From the NCBI RefSeq assembly GCF_013359935.1, contig NZ_JABMCB010000202.1, positions 1-64,000 on the forward strand: a stretch of DNA of 64,000 nucleotides, written 5' to 3'. Source of the stretch: Paenibacillus xylanilyticus (GTDB lineage Bacteria > Bacillota > Bacilli > Paenibacillales > Paenibacillaceae). Under the pieces are notes generated by a model. It was not told where the DNA came from. It searched no databases and saw only the letters and a list, made by a program, of their open reading frames with translations. Position 1 is the stretch's first letter. The number at the start of each line of letters is the position of its first letter. This document shows, piece after piece, positions 33,291-42,078 of this stretch. Position numbers and translations under genes: made by a program.

Positions 33291-34256
33291 TTATTGGGTA
33301 CTGCCAGGAAATTTCTGTTCCTGCAGATCATTGGCTATTGCAATCATTTCATCTTGTGTAACGGTCCCAAATAAACTCATGTTTACCGAACCCATCATCC
33401 ATTGAAATGTGTTATAGGGTGGGCCGATGTATACAAAAGCATCGCTACCGTCAGCTAATTTTACAACATTGGTTTCACGGAGCATTGGACCTTCAATGAC
33501 CTGTCCAGGCATGACATTGACATAGTCAAATTGGATAATCTCTTCTTCACCATTCTTGCCTTCACCCATATAGCGGACCCTCATCCGATCGGTTTTATAA
33601 TAATCGTCAGAATTAACCGGGATATCAGGATTCAGAATCAGCTCATATTTAACCTTTTTAAAACGCTCGGGTATAGCTCTTGACAACAAAAAGTCACCCT
33701 TGAATCCCGAGCGAGCTATTTCTTCCGTTACGACTACCTCTTCAAGGACGATGGATTTGTCCTCAAATTGTTGCACAAATTCCTCAGCCTCATCGCCAGT
33801 AAAAATTTGGGGAGCCTCATTAATTCCACGTTCAGGTGGAGGCGCTGTTTTGGCGGTTGAAGGATCCGCTCCGAGCTGAGTGGTACGATCCTCAATCACG
33901 ATTGATTTTACACCGTTGCCCCAATCCTTGATCGACTGGACAAAAGGTGAAACGGCTTGTGTCCCGGATGGCAAACTGAAGATGACACCACCGATCGTTA
34001 ACGATGCAGCCACCACAATAGATAAGCGCAAAGTGCGCATTCTTTTTTTTCTTACGCCAATTCGCGTAATTTCCCTTTGAACTTGCAGCCAGGATTGACG
34101 CATAGGTTCCGTATTGGAGGTAGGGGGAGCAGAGACAGCCTGATGGAAGGCTTCATCAAACGCCAGATCAAACGCGGCATCGAAATATTCTTCCTCCAGC
34201 TCTGAATTTAAATGTTCAACATGCCTATCTGACTTGCCTTTGCTCAATGGTCCCAC
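33291..34256 (-). CDS. Membrane-anchored anti-sigma-factor-like protein (DUF4179-like)
   Basis: A 321-residue protein. An N-terminal cytoplasmic part (1-77, acidic then ending in KKRMRTLR) is followed by one membrane segment (about 78-96) and a large extracytoplasmic domain. No zinc-binding anti-sigma motif is visible. It begins inside the 3' end of the ECF sigma gene (32-base overlap), the usual arrangement for a sigma/anti-sigma pair. The start is a GTG at 34256 with AAGGAATGGG before it. Its role as anti-sigma factor is inferred from layout and topology. Confidence 0.72.
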   Translation of the reverse strand: MGPLSKGKSDRHVEHLNSELEEEYFDAAFDLAFDEAFHQAVSAPPTSNTEPMRQSWLQVQREITRIGVRKKRMRTLRLSIVVAASLTIGGVIFSLPSGTQAVSPFVQSIKDWGNGVKSIVIEDRTTQLGADPSTAKTAPPPERGINEAPQIFTGDEAEEFVQQFEDKSIVLEEVVVTEEIARSGFKGDFLLSRAIPERFKKVKYELILNPDIPVNSDDYYKTDRMRVRYMGEGKNGEEEIIQFDYVNVMPGQVIEGPMLRETNVVKLADGSDAFVYIGPPYNTFQWMMGSVNMSLFGTVTQDEMIAIANDLQEQKFPGSTQ

Positions 34257-34815
34257 CCCATTCCTTATGTAATTGCTTCTTGATACTGCCTCGGGCCCTG
34301 AACAAACGTTGTTTCACGATTTCTTCCGAAGTGTCCAGCAGCTCAGCCATTTCCCGATAGGACAATCCTTCTTTCCAGCGCAGCTCTACCAGCACTCGAT
34401 ATTCGGGTTTCAGTTGTTCCAGATAGAACTCAATGGATTCCTGCATCATTTGCGTCTCCACAGTGCTCTCTACGGATGCTGCTGTCTGATTGATTGTCTC
34501 CATATCTATAAAAACACTATCCGTATCCAGTTGGTTACGGTTATTTTTATTTTTTCTCAGATAATTAATAGCCGTGTTTCGGGTGACGACCTTGAGCCAG
34601 GCTTTCAGTTTGACTTCGTTCTCGAAAATAGGTTTGTTTTTAATAATCTTGATAAATGCTTCCTGGATAATATCTTCTGCTGCAGTACGTTCCTTGATGA
34701 TATAAACGATGAGACCATGAACCATATTATAGTATTCGTAATACACTTCTTCCTGAAGTGTGGGGCTCAAATTATGGAAATCTGAGGCCAAGAGTAACTG
34801 GAGCCGATTGGCCAT
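34225..34815 (-). CDS. ECF-type RNA polymerase sigma factor
   Basis: A 196-residue sigma-70 family factor. Region 2 has 'A-A-E-D-I-I-Q-E-A-F-I-K' and 'L-K-A-W-L-K-V-V-T-R-N-T-A-I-N'. Region 4 has 'E-Y-R-V-L-V-E-L-R-W-K-E-G-L-S-Y-R-E-M-A'. The ATG at 34815 has AAAGGAGAAC upstream; an in-frame extension to 34962 lacks one. It overlaps the gene for its membrane partner by 32 bases. Its regulon is unknown. Confidence 0.9.
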   Translation of the reverse strand: MANRLQLLLASDFHNLSPTLQEEVYYEYYNMVHGLIVYIIKERTAAEDIIQEAFIKIIKNKPIFENEVKLKAWLKVVTRNTAINYLRKNKNNRNQLDTDSVFIDMETINQTAASVESTVETQMMQESIEFYLEQLKPEYRVLVELRWKEGLSYREMAELLDTSEEIVKQRLFRARGSIKKQLHKEWGGTIEQRQVR

Positions 34816-34946
34816 GATGTTCTCCTTTCTGGTGAACAATCCACAAACATTGGTATCATTACATTTTACAACATTATATGGAAATGACACAATGGGAGGT
34901 TGCTCCGACAATAGGAGAAAGCGTGAACTCACATACCACAAGGAGA

Positions 34947-34983
34947 CTGCCTCACCAACCATGAATTGTGGTCAGCGAGGCAG
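34947..34983. terminator. 15-bp hairpin between the aminopeptidase and sigma genes
   Basis: 34947-34961 (CTGCCTCACCAACCA) pairs with 34969-34983, several pairs being G-U, around a 7-base loop. On the minus strand TCTCCTTG follows, a poor T tract. It sits 44 bases past the aminopeptidase stop and likely ends that operon. Confidence 0.55.
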
Positions 34984-35026
34984 CCTAATCAACATCAATA
35001 TGAGATTATTAGGGAATGGAAAATGC

Positions 35027-36259
35027 TTAGAATGCCCAATCCCCATTCAGGAAGACTGCTTCCCGTTCTCCGCTTGCCGTAATGCCATAGATATTGGTTT
35101 CCGGGGAACCCATCATGAAGTCTACATGCGTAATGCTGGAGTTCATGCCACGGGCAGCAAGTTCATCGGGAGACATGGCTTTGCCGCCTTCCATATTAAA
35201 AGCATAGGAACTGCCGATGGCCAGATGACATGAAGCATTCTCATCAAATAACGTGGTGTAATATAGAATGCGGCTCTCGGAGATCGGTGAATGGAAGGGC
35301 ACCAATGCCACCTCGCCAAGATAATGAGAGCCCTCATCCATGTTAATGAGTCGTTCCAGTGTATCCTGACCCTCTTCTGCATGAAAATCGACAATACGGC
35401 CATTCTCGAATGTAAGCGAGAAGCGATCGATAATGCTGCCGCCATAACTAAGTGGTTTGGTGCTTGAAACCTTGCCATTGACGCCATGCTTGCTGGGAGC
35501 CGTGAACACTTCCTCCGTCGGAATATTGGCAACGAAACGGGTTCCCTGTTCATTAACACTACCCGCTTGCGCCCATATGTGCCCTTCAGGGAGTTCAACC
35601 GTCAGATCGGTTCCAGGTGAGACAAAATGTAATGCTTTATACTTTTTGGTGTTTAGGAGAACCGCTTTATGTTCCAACCGGTCTATATGCTGTTCCCAGG
35701 CTTGAACAGGGTCATCCAGATCGGCTCTGACAGCGGCGAAAATGGCCTCCCACAGCTGCTTCATCTGTTCCGAGGCAGGCAGGTTAGGGAATACCTTTGC
35801 TGCCCAATCCGGTGAAGGACAGGCTACTCCGGTCCAGCTCATTTTGTCGGCCTGCTGATACTGCCGATATTTGGCCATCGCCTGCCCGTATGTACGCTGA
35901 TGGGTAGAGATTCGTTCTGGATCAATCCCTTTGAGCAGATCCGGACTCGAAGAGAGGACGGTCAAAAAGGCAGCGTTGTTCGCTGCTAGCTCTTCAAGCT
36001 CAGCCGCATGCCACTTTGGCGGCTCCTGAAATGACTCTTGCGGAGCCATCTCGAACCGCAGCCGATTTACGGTCTCATCTCCATATTTTACGATGACTTG
36101 TTTGGCACCGACTTCGTAGGCTTTACGAACAAGAAGACGCACAAACTCAGCTGTATCAATCATCGCGCTGATCACCAGGATTTGCCCGGGTTGAACGTTG
36201 GCACCCACTTTGACAGCCAGCTCTGCGTAACGATCCAGTTTTTGTTCAAAACTTAACAT
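35027..36259 (-). CDS. M29-family aminopeptidase, downstream paralog
   Basis: A 410-residue dinuclear-metal aminopeptidase of the thermophilic (AmpS/AmpII) family, removing N-terminal amino acids from peptides in the cytoplasm. The metal and catalytic residues lie in 'P-T-E-E-V-F', 'G-E-V-A-L-V-P', 'A-S-C-H-L-A-I-G-S-S-Y-A-F' and 'S-I-T-H-V-D-F-M-M-G-S'. The ATG at 36259 has GGAGGTC upstream. It lies 84 bases after the stop of a closely similar gene of the same length on the same strand, so the two are a tandem duplication. Confidence 0.9.
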   Translation of the reverse strand: MLSFEQKLDRYAELAVKVGANVQPGQILVISAMIDTAEFVRLLVRKAYEVGAKQVIVKYGDETVNRLRFEMAPQESFQEPPKWHAAELEELAANNAAFLTVLSSSPDLLKGIDPERISTHQRTYGQAMAKYRQYQQADKMSWTGVACPSPDWAAKVFPNLPASEQMKQLWEAIFAAVRADLDDPVQAWEQHIDRLEHKAVLLNTKKYKALHFVSPGTDLTVELPEGHIWAQAGSVNEQGTRFVANIPTEEVFTAPSKHGVNGKVSSTKPLSYGGSIIDRFSLTFENGRIVDFHAEEGQDTLERLINMDEGSHYLGEVALVPFHSPISESRILYYTTLFDENASCHLAIGSSYAFNMEGGKAMSPDELAARGMNSSITHVDFMMGSPETNIYGITASGEREAVFLNGDWAF

Positions 36260-36343
36260 TGTAGTGACCTCCATGTTCTGTGAATTTACCCGCTGACGCA
36301 GGAAAAGAGAGGAGTGATCTCCTCTCTCCATGAACCGTTATTA

Positions 36344-37576
36344 TTAAAATGCCCAGTTCCCTTGCAGGAAGATGGGTTCTTCTTTCCCTTCGGAAGTAAC
36401 ACCGTGAATGTTCATTTCTGCCGATCCTACCATGAAATCCACATGGGTAAGGCTTGAGTTCAATCCACCATCGATTAACTCCTGCTTCGACATGGCTTTG
36501 CCGCCTTCCAGACAGAACGCATAGGCGTTACCAATCGCCAAGTGGTTAGATGCATTTTCATCAAACAGGGTGTTATAGAACAAAATGTTCGTATCGGAAA
36601 TCGGTGATTGATGGGGAACGAGGGCTACCTCACCCAGATAATGTGCACCTTCATCCATTTCGATCAGGTTTTTGAGTGCATCATGTCCCTGTTCAGCCGT
36701 AAAGTCAACAATTCGGCCATTCTCGAATGTAAGAGAGAAACCGTCGATAAGGTTGCCGCCATAGCTCAGTGGTTTGGTGCTCCGTACGGTACCGTTAACT
36801 CCTGTTTTCAGTGGTGCAGTAAACACTTCCTCCGTCGGCATATTAGCAACGAAGACATGACCTTGCTCATTAATGCTGCCACCGGATACCCAGATATGTC
36901 CTTCAGGAAGCTCAATGGTTAAATCTGTGCCAGGGGCAGTATAATGCAATTTTTTGTATTTTTTCTTGTTGAGCAGATCGGCACGAGAATCAAGGTTTTG
37001 TAAATGTGTTTTCCATTCGGAAACAGCATCCTGTTCTCCAATGCGAACCGTTTTGAAAATCACATCCCACAGCTTATCGATTTGCTGCTCTGCAGGAAGA
37101 TCCGGGAATACTTTTGCAGCCCATTCCGGGGAAGGAACGGCAACGATGGACCAACTGAATTTATCAGCCATCTGATATGCACGATATTTCTCCAGTGCTT
37201 TTCCGCGCACTTTTTGACTTGTCACAATACGATCCTGAGCTACACCATTCAAGAGATCGGGATTTTCCGCGATGACATGCAGAATGGCTGCACCTTCTTC
37301 AACAAGTTCAGTCATTTCGCCTGCAAACCATTTCGGTTCAATGGAGAAGGCTTCATCCGGTGCAAGATCATAGTGGAGACGTGTTACGGTTTCATCACTC
37401 CAGTTTACTTTGACCAGCTTGGCACCTGTTTCATAAGCTGCCTTCACAATCAGACGCACAAAGTGTGCTGCAGTGATTGGTGCATTGACAACGAGTGTTT
37501 GTCCAGGATGAACGTTTACTCCCACTTTGACGGCCAGTTCTGCGTATTGCTGTAGATTAAGCTCGAAATTATTCAT
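36344..37576 (-). CDS. M29-family aminopeptidase, upstream paralog
   Basis: A 410-residue homolog of the gene at 35027, with the same family blocks: 'P-T-E-E-V-F', 'G-E-V-A-L-V-P', 'A-S-N-H-L-A-I-G-N-A-Y-A-F' and 'L-T-H-V-D-F-M-V-G-S'. It is the first gene of the pair. AGGAGGAGAATATAGC precedes the ATG at 37576. It may differ from its copy in peptide preference, which sequence alone does not show. Confidence 0.9.
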   Translation of the reverse strand: MNNFELNLQQYAELAVKVGVNVHPGQTLVVNAPITAAHFVRLIVKAAYETGAKLVKVNWSDETVTRLHYDLAPDEAFSIEPKWFAGEMTELVEEGAAILHVIAENPDLLNGVAQDRIVTSQKVRGKALEKYRAYQMADKFSWSIVAVPSPEWAAKVFPDLPAEQQIDKLWDVIFKTVRIGEQDAVSEWKTHLQNLDSRADLLNKKKYKKLHYTAPGTDLTIELPEGHIWVSGGSINEQGHVFVANMPTEEVFTAPLKTGVNGTVRSTKPLSYGGNLIDGFSLTFENGRIVDFTAEQGHDALKNLIEMDEGAHYLGEVALVPHQSPISDTNILFYNTLFDENASNHLAIGNAYAFCLEGGKAMSKQELIDGGLNSSLTHVDFMVGSAEMNIHGVTSEGKEEPIFLQGNWAF

Positions 37577-37793
37577 GCTATATTCTCCTCCTGTTATATA
37601 ACGTATTGTAGCTCTCTCGCTGGAACATTAAGCCCCTCATTTCGTGTATGTAAGGGTACATTGAGGTTCCTTCATTGAATAAGGTATACGTTGCTACGAT
37701 ATATATTGTACAATTAACCAATAATAATTACCAAACTAGGTTTACCATATATGATGTAGACCTGTTAGAGATGAGAGATTAAAGGAGTGTATG

Positions 37794-38063
37794 ATGGTGA
37801 ATATCGAAATTATTCGTGCCGAGATGCGTCGGGAAGACGAGAAATCCTATATTGGAACAACCGTTTTTCGTGCAGAAGGGGAAAAGTCCATTTACGAGGT
37901 GACGTTTATGAGCAAGAACGGGAAGGACTGGGATTACAGTCTTCATTTCACGGAGCAATCCGGCGATGAAGAAGAACTCCTGCGTATGGACGAGCTGCTG
38001 GAAAACGATGATGATCTGTACGACAAGCTGCTTGACGCGGCTCTGGATGCCTATCCGGCATAA
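37794..38063 (+). CDS. Small acidic cytoplasmic protein of unknown function
   Basis: An 89-residue protein: a beta-rich N-terminal half with 'S-Y-I-G-T-T-V-F-R-A-E-G' and a very acidic C-terminal half ('E-E-E-L-L-R-M-D-E-L-L-E-N-D-D-D-L'). No membrane segment or motif I recognise. AAAGGAG lies six bases before the ATG at 37794; an ATG at 37791 and a GTG at 37797 are alternatives. A terminator follows 46 bases later, so it is monocistronic. Confidence 0.65.
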   Translation: MVNIEIIRAEMRREDEKSYIGTTVFRAEGEKSIYEVTFMSKNGKDWDYSLHFTEQSGDEEELLRMDELLENDDDLYDKLLDAALDAYPA

Positions 38064-38109
38064 TCAGAACAGAGGAAGATGTTCTATTATGTGAATTAAC
38101 GGACTATAC

Positions 38110-38151
38110 TAGACGGTGTGTGCTCAAACAGGGTATGCATCGTCTATTTTT
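38110..38151 (+). terminator. Terminator of the small acidic protein gene
   Basis: TAGACGGTG (38110-38118) pairs with CATCGTCTA (38138-38146, one G-U), followed by TTTTTA. Confidence 0.75.
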
Positions 38152-38238
38152 ATGAGAAAAGGGAATAGATATGCCAAAAAGGGGCAGTCTATGGATGGCA
38201 AACAGAGGGACAATCGCCTGAATGGGAGGTAACCGTGG

Positions 38239-39048
38239 ATGACATCTGAGAATCTGATCACAGCAGGAATGACAGGACTTGAAGAAGTCGCGCACGATAT
38301 CCTCAGTCTGCGTACATTATTTGTTAATGTTGTGTTCATCGGTGAACAGGGAAGCAGGAATTGGGTACTCGTGGATACCGGAATGGCGAGATTCACGGAT
38401 CATATTGTGCGCATTGCAGCAGAACGGTTTCAGGGACCGCCGTCCGCCATTATATTGACACACGGCCACTTTGACCATGTGGGTACTGTAATTGAGCTTG
38501 AGCAGTTCTGGGGAGTACCCGTCTTCGCTCATCCGCTAGAATTACCTTATTTAACAGGGTTAAAAGATTATCCTCCAGCGGACCCTTCCGTAGGTGGTGG
38601 CTTGATGGCTAGATTGTCATTCGCATATCCCAATGAAGCAATCAACCTGGATGATCGAATATTCAGCCTGCCGGAAGATCACACAATACCTGGAATGCCC
38701 GGTTGGCAGTGGGTGCATACGCCAGGCCACACGCCTGGACATGTGTCGCTTTTCCGCGAGGAAGACCGCATCCTTATTGCAGGAGACGCCATTATCTCGG
38801 TGAAGCAGGAGTCACTATGGAGTGTGCTGCTGCAGGACCAACAGATGCATGGTCCACCAGCATACTTTACAACAGATTGGGATGAAGCCCACCGATCGGT
38901 TCATACGATCCGCCGATTGGAACCCAGAGTGGCGGTTACCGGCCATGGCCATTCACTGACTGGAGATTTCTTGCGCGATTCGCTCGAGCAGCTTGATCTG
39001 GACTTTGAGCAGAATGCTGTGCCGGATCACGGCAAATATGTTGATTAA
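38239..39048 (+). CDS. Metallo-beta-lactamase-fold hydrolase
   Basis: A 269-residue MBL-superfamily hydrolase with the metal motif H75-x-H-x-D-H80 in THGHFDH. Later metal ligands are in 'T-P-G-H-T-P-G-H-V', 'I-A-G-D-A-I' and 'V-T-G-H-G-H-S'. Members hydrolyse thioesters, lactones or other substrates; the substrate here is not predictable. GGGAGGT precedes the ATG at 38239. It is a single gene closed by a terminator. Confidence 0.85.
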   Translation: MTSENLITAGMTGLEEVAHDILSLRTLFVNVVFIGEQGSRNWVLVDTGMARFTDHIVRIAAERFQGPPSAIILTHGHFDHVGTVIELEQFWGVPVFAHPLELPYLTGLKDYPPADPSVGGGLMARLSFAYPNEAINLDDRIFSLPEDHTIPGMPGWQWVHTPGHTPGHVSLFREEDRILIAGDAIISVKQESLWSVLLQDQQMHGPPAYFTTDWDEAHRSVHTIRRLEPRVAVTGHGHSLTGDFLRDSLEQLDLDFEQNAVPDHGKYVD

Positions 39049-39069
39049 TCGGGTAAGGATTGCCATTAG

Positions 39070-39101
39070 GACAGCCGCGGAGCAGCGCAGCTGTCTTTTT
39101 T
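39070..39101 (+). terminator. Terminator of the MBL hydrolase gene
   Basis: GACAGC (39070-39075) pairs with GCTGTC (39090-39095), with a short inner stem, followed by TTTTTT. Confidence 0.75.
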
Positions 39102-39210
39102 GTCGTCTGATGATGAAAATGTTCTATATCATAGATTGGTATTTTGTGCCCAGTCGTGATATATTCGAGCCGTATAATATAACCTTAGAATGCAGGAGGT
39201 ACATATAACA

Positions 39211-40215
39211 ATGACACAGCAGAATACAGCGTATGAAGAGCAATTTGGCGGAATTCCAGCGGTCTGGCTTCGTTTTAATCAATTTGAGGCGGCTGTAATT
39301 CCAAGCGTGGGTGCCAACCTGGTTGCGTTTCGTGATACAGAGCGTGGTCATCGCTATCTACGTGAGCCGGATCTAAATAATATGGATGCATTCAAAGCTG
39401 CGCCAGCGGTATACGGTATTCCAATTTTGTCTCCACCGAACCGTTATGAAGATGGCCGCTTCCCATGGAATGGCGAAGTCTATCAATTGCCAGTGAACGA
39501 GCCGGCTACGGGCAATCATCTGCACGGCTTTTTGCATGAGGCGGAATGGAAGGTTGAAGGGTACGGAACCAATGAATTGGAGAGTTATATTCTGCTCAGC
39601 CAGGAAGTTAAAGAGGGGCATCTTTTCCACAAATATCTGCCGTTCACGTTTACGGTAACCCTTCGATATTCCCTTGGCAGCACCGGGCTTCAACAGCAGC
39701 TGAATGTTCGCAATAACGGCAAAGAACGCATGCCGAATTTGTTTGCTTTCCATACTGCCATTAATGTCGCGTTTGTACCGGACAGCCAAGTGTCGGACTA
39801 CACCACAAAAATCACCATTGGTCAGCGTCGCGAACTGAATGAGCGTTCTTTGCCTACCGGCCAATTTCAACCGCTTTCACCGAATGAGGAAAAGTTAAAG
39901 GCTGAGGGTGTCAGCCCGTTCTTTGAGGCCATGGACAATCACTATACAGCCGAACCACAGAATGGTCGAAACTACATGGAGCTTACAAATCAGCGTACAG
40001 GGGACAAGTTCGTTTATGATGTAGGCGCTTCATATAAACACTGGATGATCTGGAACAACAATACGGAAGGCGGATTTTTCTGTCCTGAACCCCAGATGAA
40101 CTTGGTCAATGCCCCGAATGTACAAGGTATACCAGCCGAGGAGATGGGATTGATCGCGCTTGAGCCTGGTGAAATATTTGAACAAACCAGCCGCCTTTAT
40201 CCGATTTACTCGTAA
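39211..40215 (+). CDS. Aldose 1-epimerase (mutarotase)
   Basis: A 334-residue aldose epimerase-family protein that interconverts alpha and beta anomers of hexoses. Conserved pieces include 'N-H-L-H-G-F-L-H' and 'F-A-F-H-T-A-I-N-V' with the likely catalytic His, and 'A-L-E-P-G-E' with the Glu near the C terminus. AGGAGGT lies ten bases before the ATG at 39211. The sugar specificity is unknown, and there is no sugar pathway around it. Confidence 0.85.
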   Translation: MTQQNTAYEEQFGGIPAVWLRFNQFEAAVIPSVGANLVAFRDTERGHRYLREPDLNNMDAFKAAPAVYGIPILSPPNRYEDGRFPWNGEVYQLPVNEPATGNHLHGFLHEAEWKVEGYGTNELESYILLSQEVKEGHLFHKYLPFTFTVTLRYSLGSTGLQQQLNVRNNGKERMPNLFAFHTAINVAFVPDSQVSDYTTKITIGQRRELNERSLPTGQFQPLSPNEEKLKAEGVSPFFEAMDNHYTAEPQNGRNYMELTNQRTGDKFVYDVGASYKHWMIWNNNTEGGFFCPEPQMNLVNAPNVQGIPAEEMGLIALEPGEIFEQTSRLYPIYS

Positions 40216-40356
40216 AATAATATGATTTTCGCATTTTGAGTTGCGCTTACAATTTTGTCGAAAAGGTGAAAATCTGAAGGGCAATCATGTATAATATGAC
40301 AAAGAGATACACGCTTACGAGAGACCCAGACCAACTATTTGGAGGAGGAAAATCAA

Positions 40357-41745
40357 GTGGAATACCGCATTGAGAGAGATACACTCGGAGAAATGAAAGT
40401 ACCAGCCGACAGATTATGGGGCGCTCAGACACAGCGCAGCAAGGAAAACTTCCCGATTGGGCGCGAACATATGCCGATGGAAGTCATTCGTGCGCTTGCC
40501 ATTTTGAAAAAGAGTGCTGCAGCGAGCAACCATAAGCTCGGCAAGCTGTCTGCTGCCAAGTCGGATGCCATTGCGTATGCAGCGGACGAGATTATTGCTG
40601 GCCGAATTGACGATCATTTCCCTCTAGTAGTATGGCAGACCGGAAGTGGTACGCAATCCAACATGAATGTGAATGAAGTCATCGCCAATCTGGGCAACCA
40701 GCTGCTCGAACAGAAGGGCAAGGAAGAACGATTGCACCCGAATGATGATGTGAACATGTCCCAGAGCTCTAACGATACGTTCCCGACTGCTCTGCATGTT
40801 GCCGGTGTGCTTGCAGTTGAAGATCAGCTTCTGCCAGCGATTGCTGTACTGAAATCGACCTTTGCAGACAAAGTCGAAGCGTTTAAGGATATTATCAAAA
40901 TTGGACGTACCCACCTGCAGGACGCTACACCCATTACCCTTGGTCAGGAAATCAGTGGCTGGGAAGCCATGCTGGACAAGAGTGAGCGCATGATTCGCGA
41001 CAGTGTTCATTATATGAAGGAACTTGCGATTGGAGGTACAGCTGTAGGAACGGGAATTAACGCCCATCCTGATTTTGGTGATTATACTGCCAAGGAAATT
41101 GGCAAACATACAGGCAAGGATTTTGTATCAGCACCCAACAAATTTCACGCACTGACAAGTCATGACGAAGTGGTTTACGCCCATGGTGCAGTTAAAGCGC
41201 TTGCAGCTGACCTGATGAAGATTGCTAATGATGTTCGCTGGCTTGCAAGTGGTCCACGCAGTGGTCTCGGGGAGATCCGTATTCCGGAGAACGAACCGGG
41301 CAGTTCCATCATGCCAGGAAAAGTGAATCCGACCCAGAGCGAGGCACTGACCATGGTCGTGACGCAAGTGATGGGGAACGATGCTGCGATCGGATTTGCG
41401 GCAAGCCAGGGTAACTTTGAGCTGAATGTATTCAAACCGGTCATCATTTATAATTTCCTGCAATCCGTACAACTGCTAGCGGACTCCATCATTGCCTTTA
41501 ATGATAAGTGTGCTGTCGGCATCGAGCCTAATTTGGGTCAAATTGAACATAACCTTAACAACTCGCTGATGCTGGTCACTGCCCTTAATCCGCACATTGG
41601 TTACGAGAATGCAGCCAAGATTGCGAAGCTGGCTCATAAGGAAGGATTATCACTGAAAGAGGCTGCTCTGCAAACAGGCTTGCTGACTGAAGAACAGTTC
41701 GATCAGTATGTTGATCCGGCTAAGATGATTGCACCGAAAGCATAA
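40357..41745 (+). CDS. fumC: Fumarate hydratase class II
   Basis: A 462-residue class II fumarase of the TCA cycle, converting fumarate to malate. The superfamily signature GSSIMPGKVNP is near residue 316, and the earlier 'T-G-S-G-T-Q-S-N-M-N-V-N-E' and 'G-R-T-H-L-Q-D-A-T-P' blocks are also intact. The start is a GTG at 40357 with GGAGGAGG eight bases away, giving the expected N terminus (EYRIERDTLGEMKVP). Aspartase has similar motifs but differs in the N-terminal half. Single gene. Confidence 0.95.
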   Translation: MEYRIERDTLGEMKVPADRLWGAQTQRSKENFPIGREHMPMEVIRALAILKKSAAASNHKLGKLSAAKSDAIAYAADEIIAGRIDDHFPLVVWQTGSGTQSNMNVNEVIANLGNQLLEQKGKEERLHPNDDVNMSQSSNDTFPTALHVAGVLAVEDQLLPAIAVLKSTFADKVEAFKDIIKIGRTHLQDATPITLGQEISGWEAMLDKSERMIRDSVHYMKELAIGGTAVGTGINAHPDFGDYTAKEIGKHTGKDFVSAPNKFHALTSHDEVVYAHGAVKALAADLMKIANDVRWLASGPRSGLGEIRIPENEPGSSIMPGKVNPTQSEALTMVVTQVMGNDAAIGFAASQGNFELNVFKPVIIYNFLQSVQLLADSIIAFNDKCAVGIEPNLGQIEHNLNNSLMLVTALNPHIGYENAAKIAKLAHKEGLSLKEAALQTGLLTEEQFDQYVDPAKMIAPKA

Positions 41746-41793
41746 TTTAAACATCTTAGGAAAATAGATATGAGAGCAAGATGAAAGAAAAAA

Positions 41794-41822
41794 GCGACCT
41801 GCTTAAGCAGGTCGCTTTTTTT
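41794..41822. terminator. Terminator of fumC
   Basis: GCGACCTGCT pairs perfectly with AGCAGGTCGC (41794-41815), preceded by AAAAAA and followed by TTTTTTT. It can work in both directions. In the remaining 41823-42078 I see nothing. Confidence 0.95.
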
Positions 41823-42078
41823 ATTGGGGGAGTTTAAATAGAAACAATTTTCCCTTAAAGCCACATCTGATCTCACCTCTAAGCCCCATAACATTCAGAC
41901 TACGGAAATTTAGATCAAAATGCGTTTAACCCTCTAATTCATATACTCGGAATATACGGATTCAGAATAGGTAATATGCGGATATAATGCTTGTCAGACT
42001 TCACGTATCCAGATAAACTACATATGCAGATCTAATTTATTGTTCGGTGAATTGTTTATTTCATTGGAGGTTTCCGAG

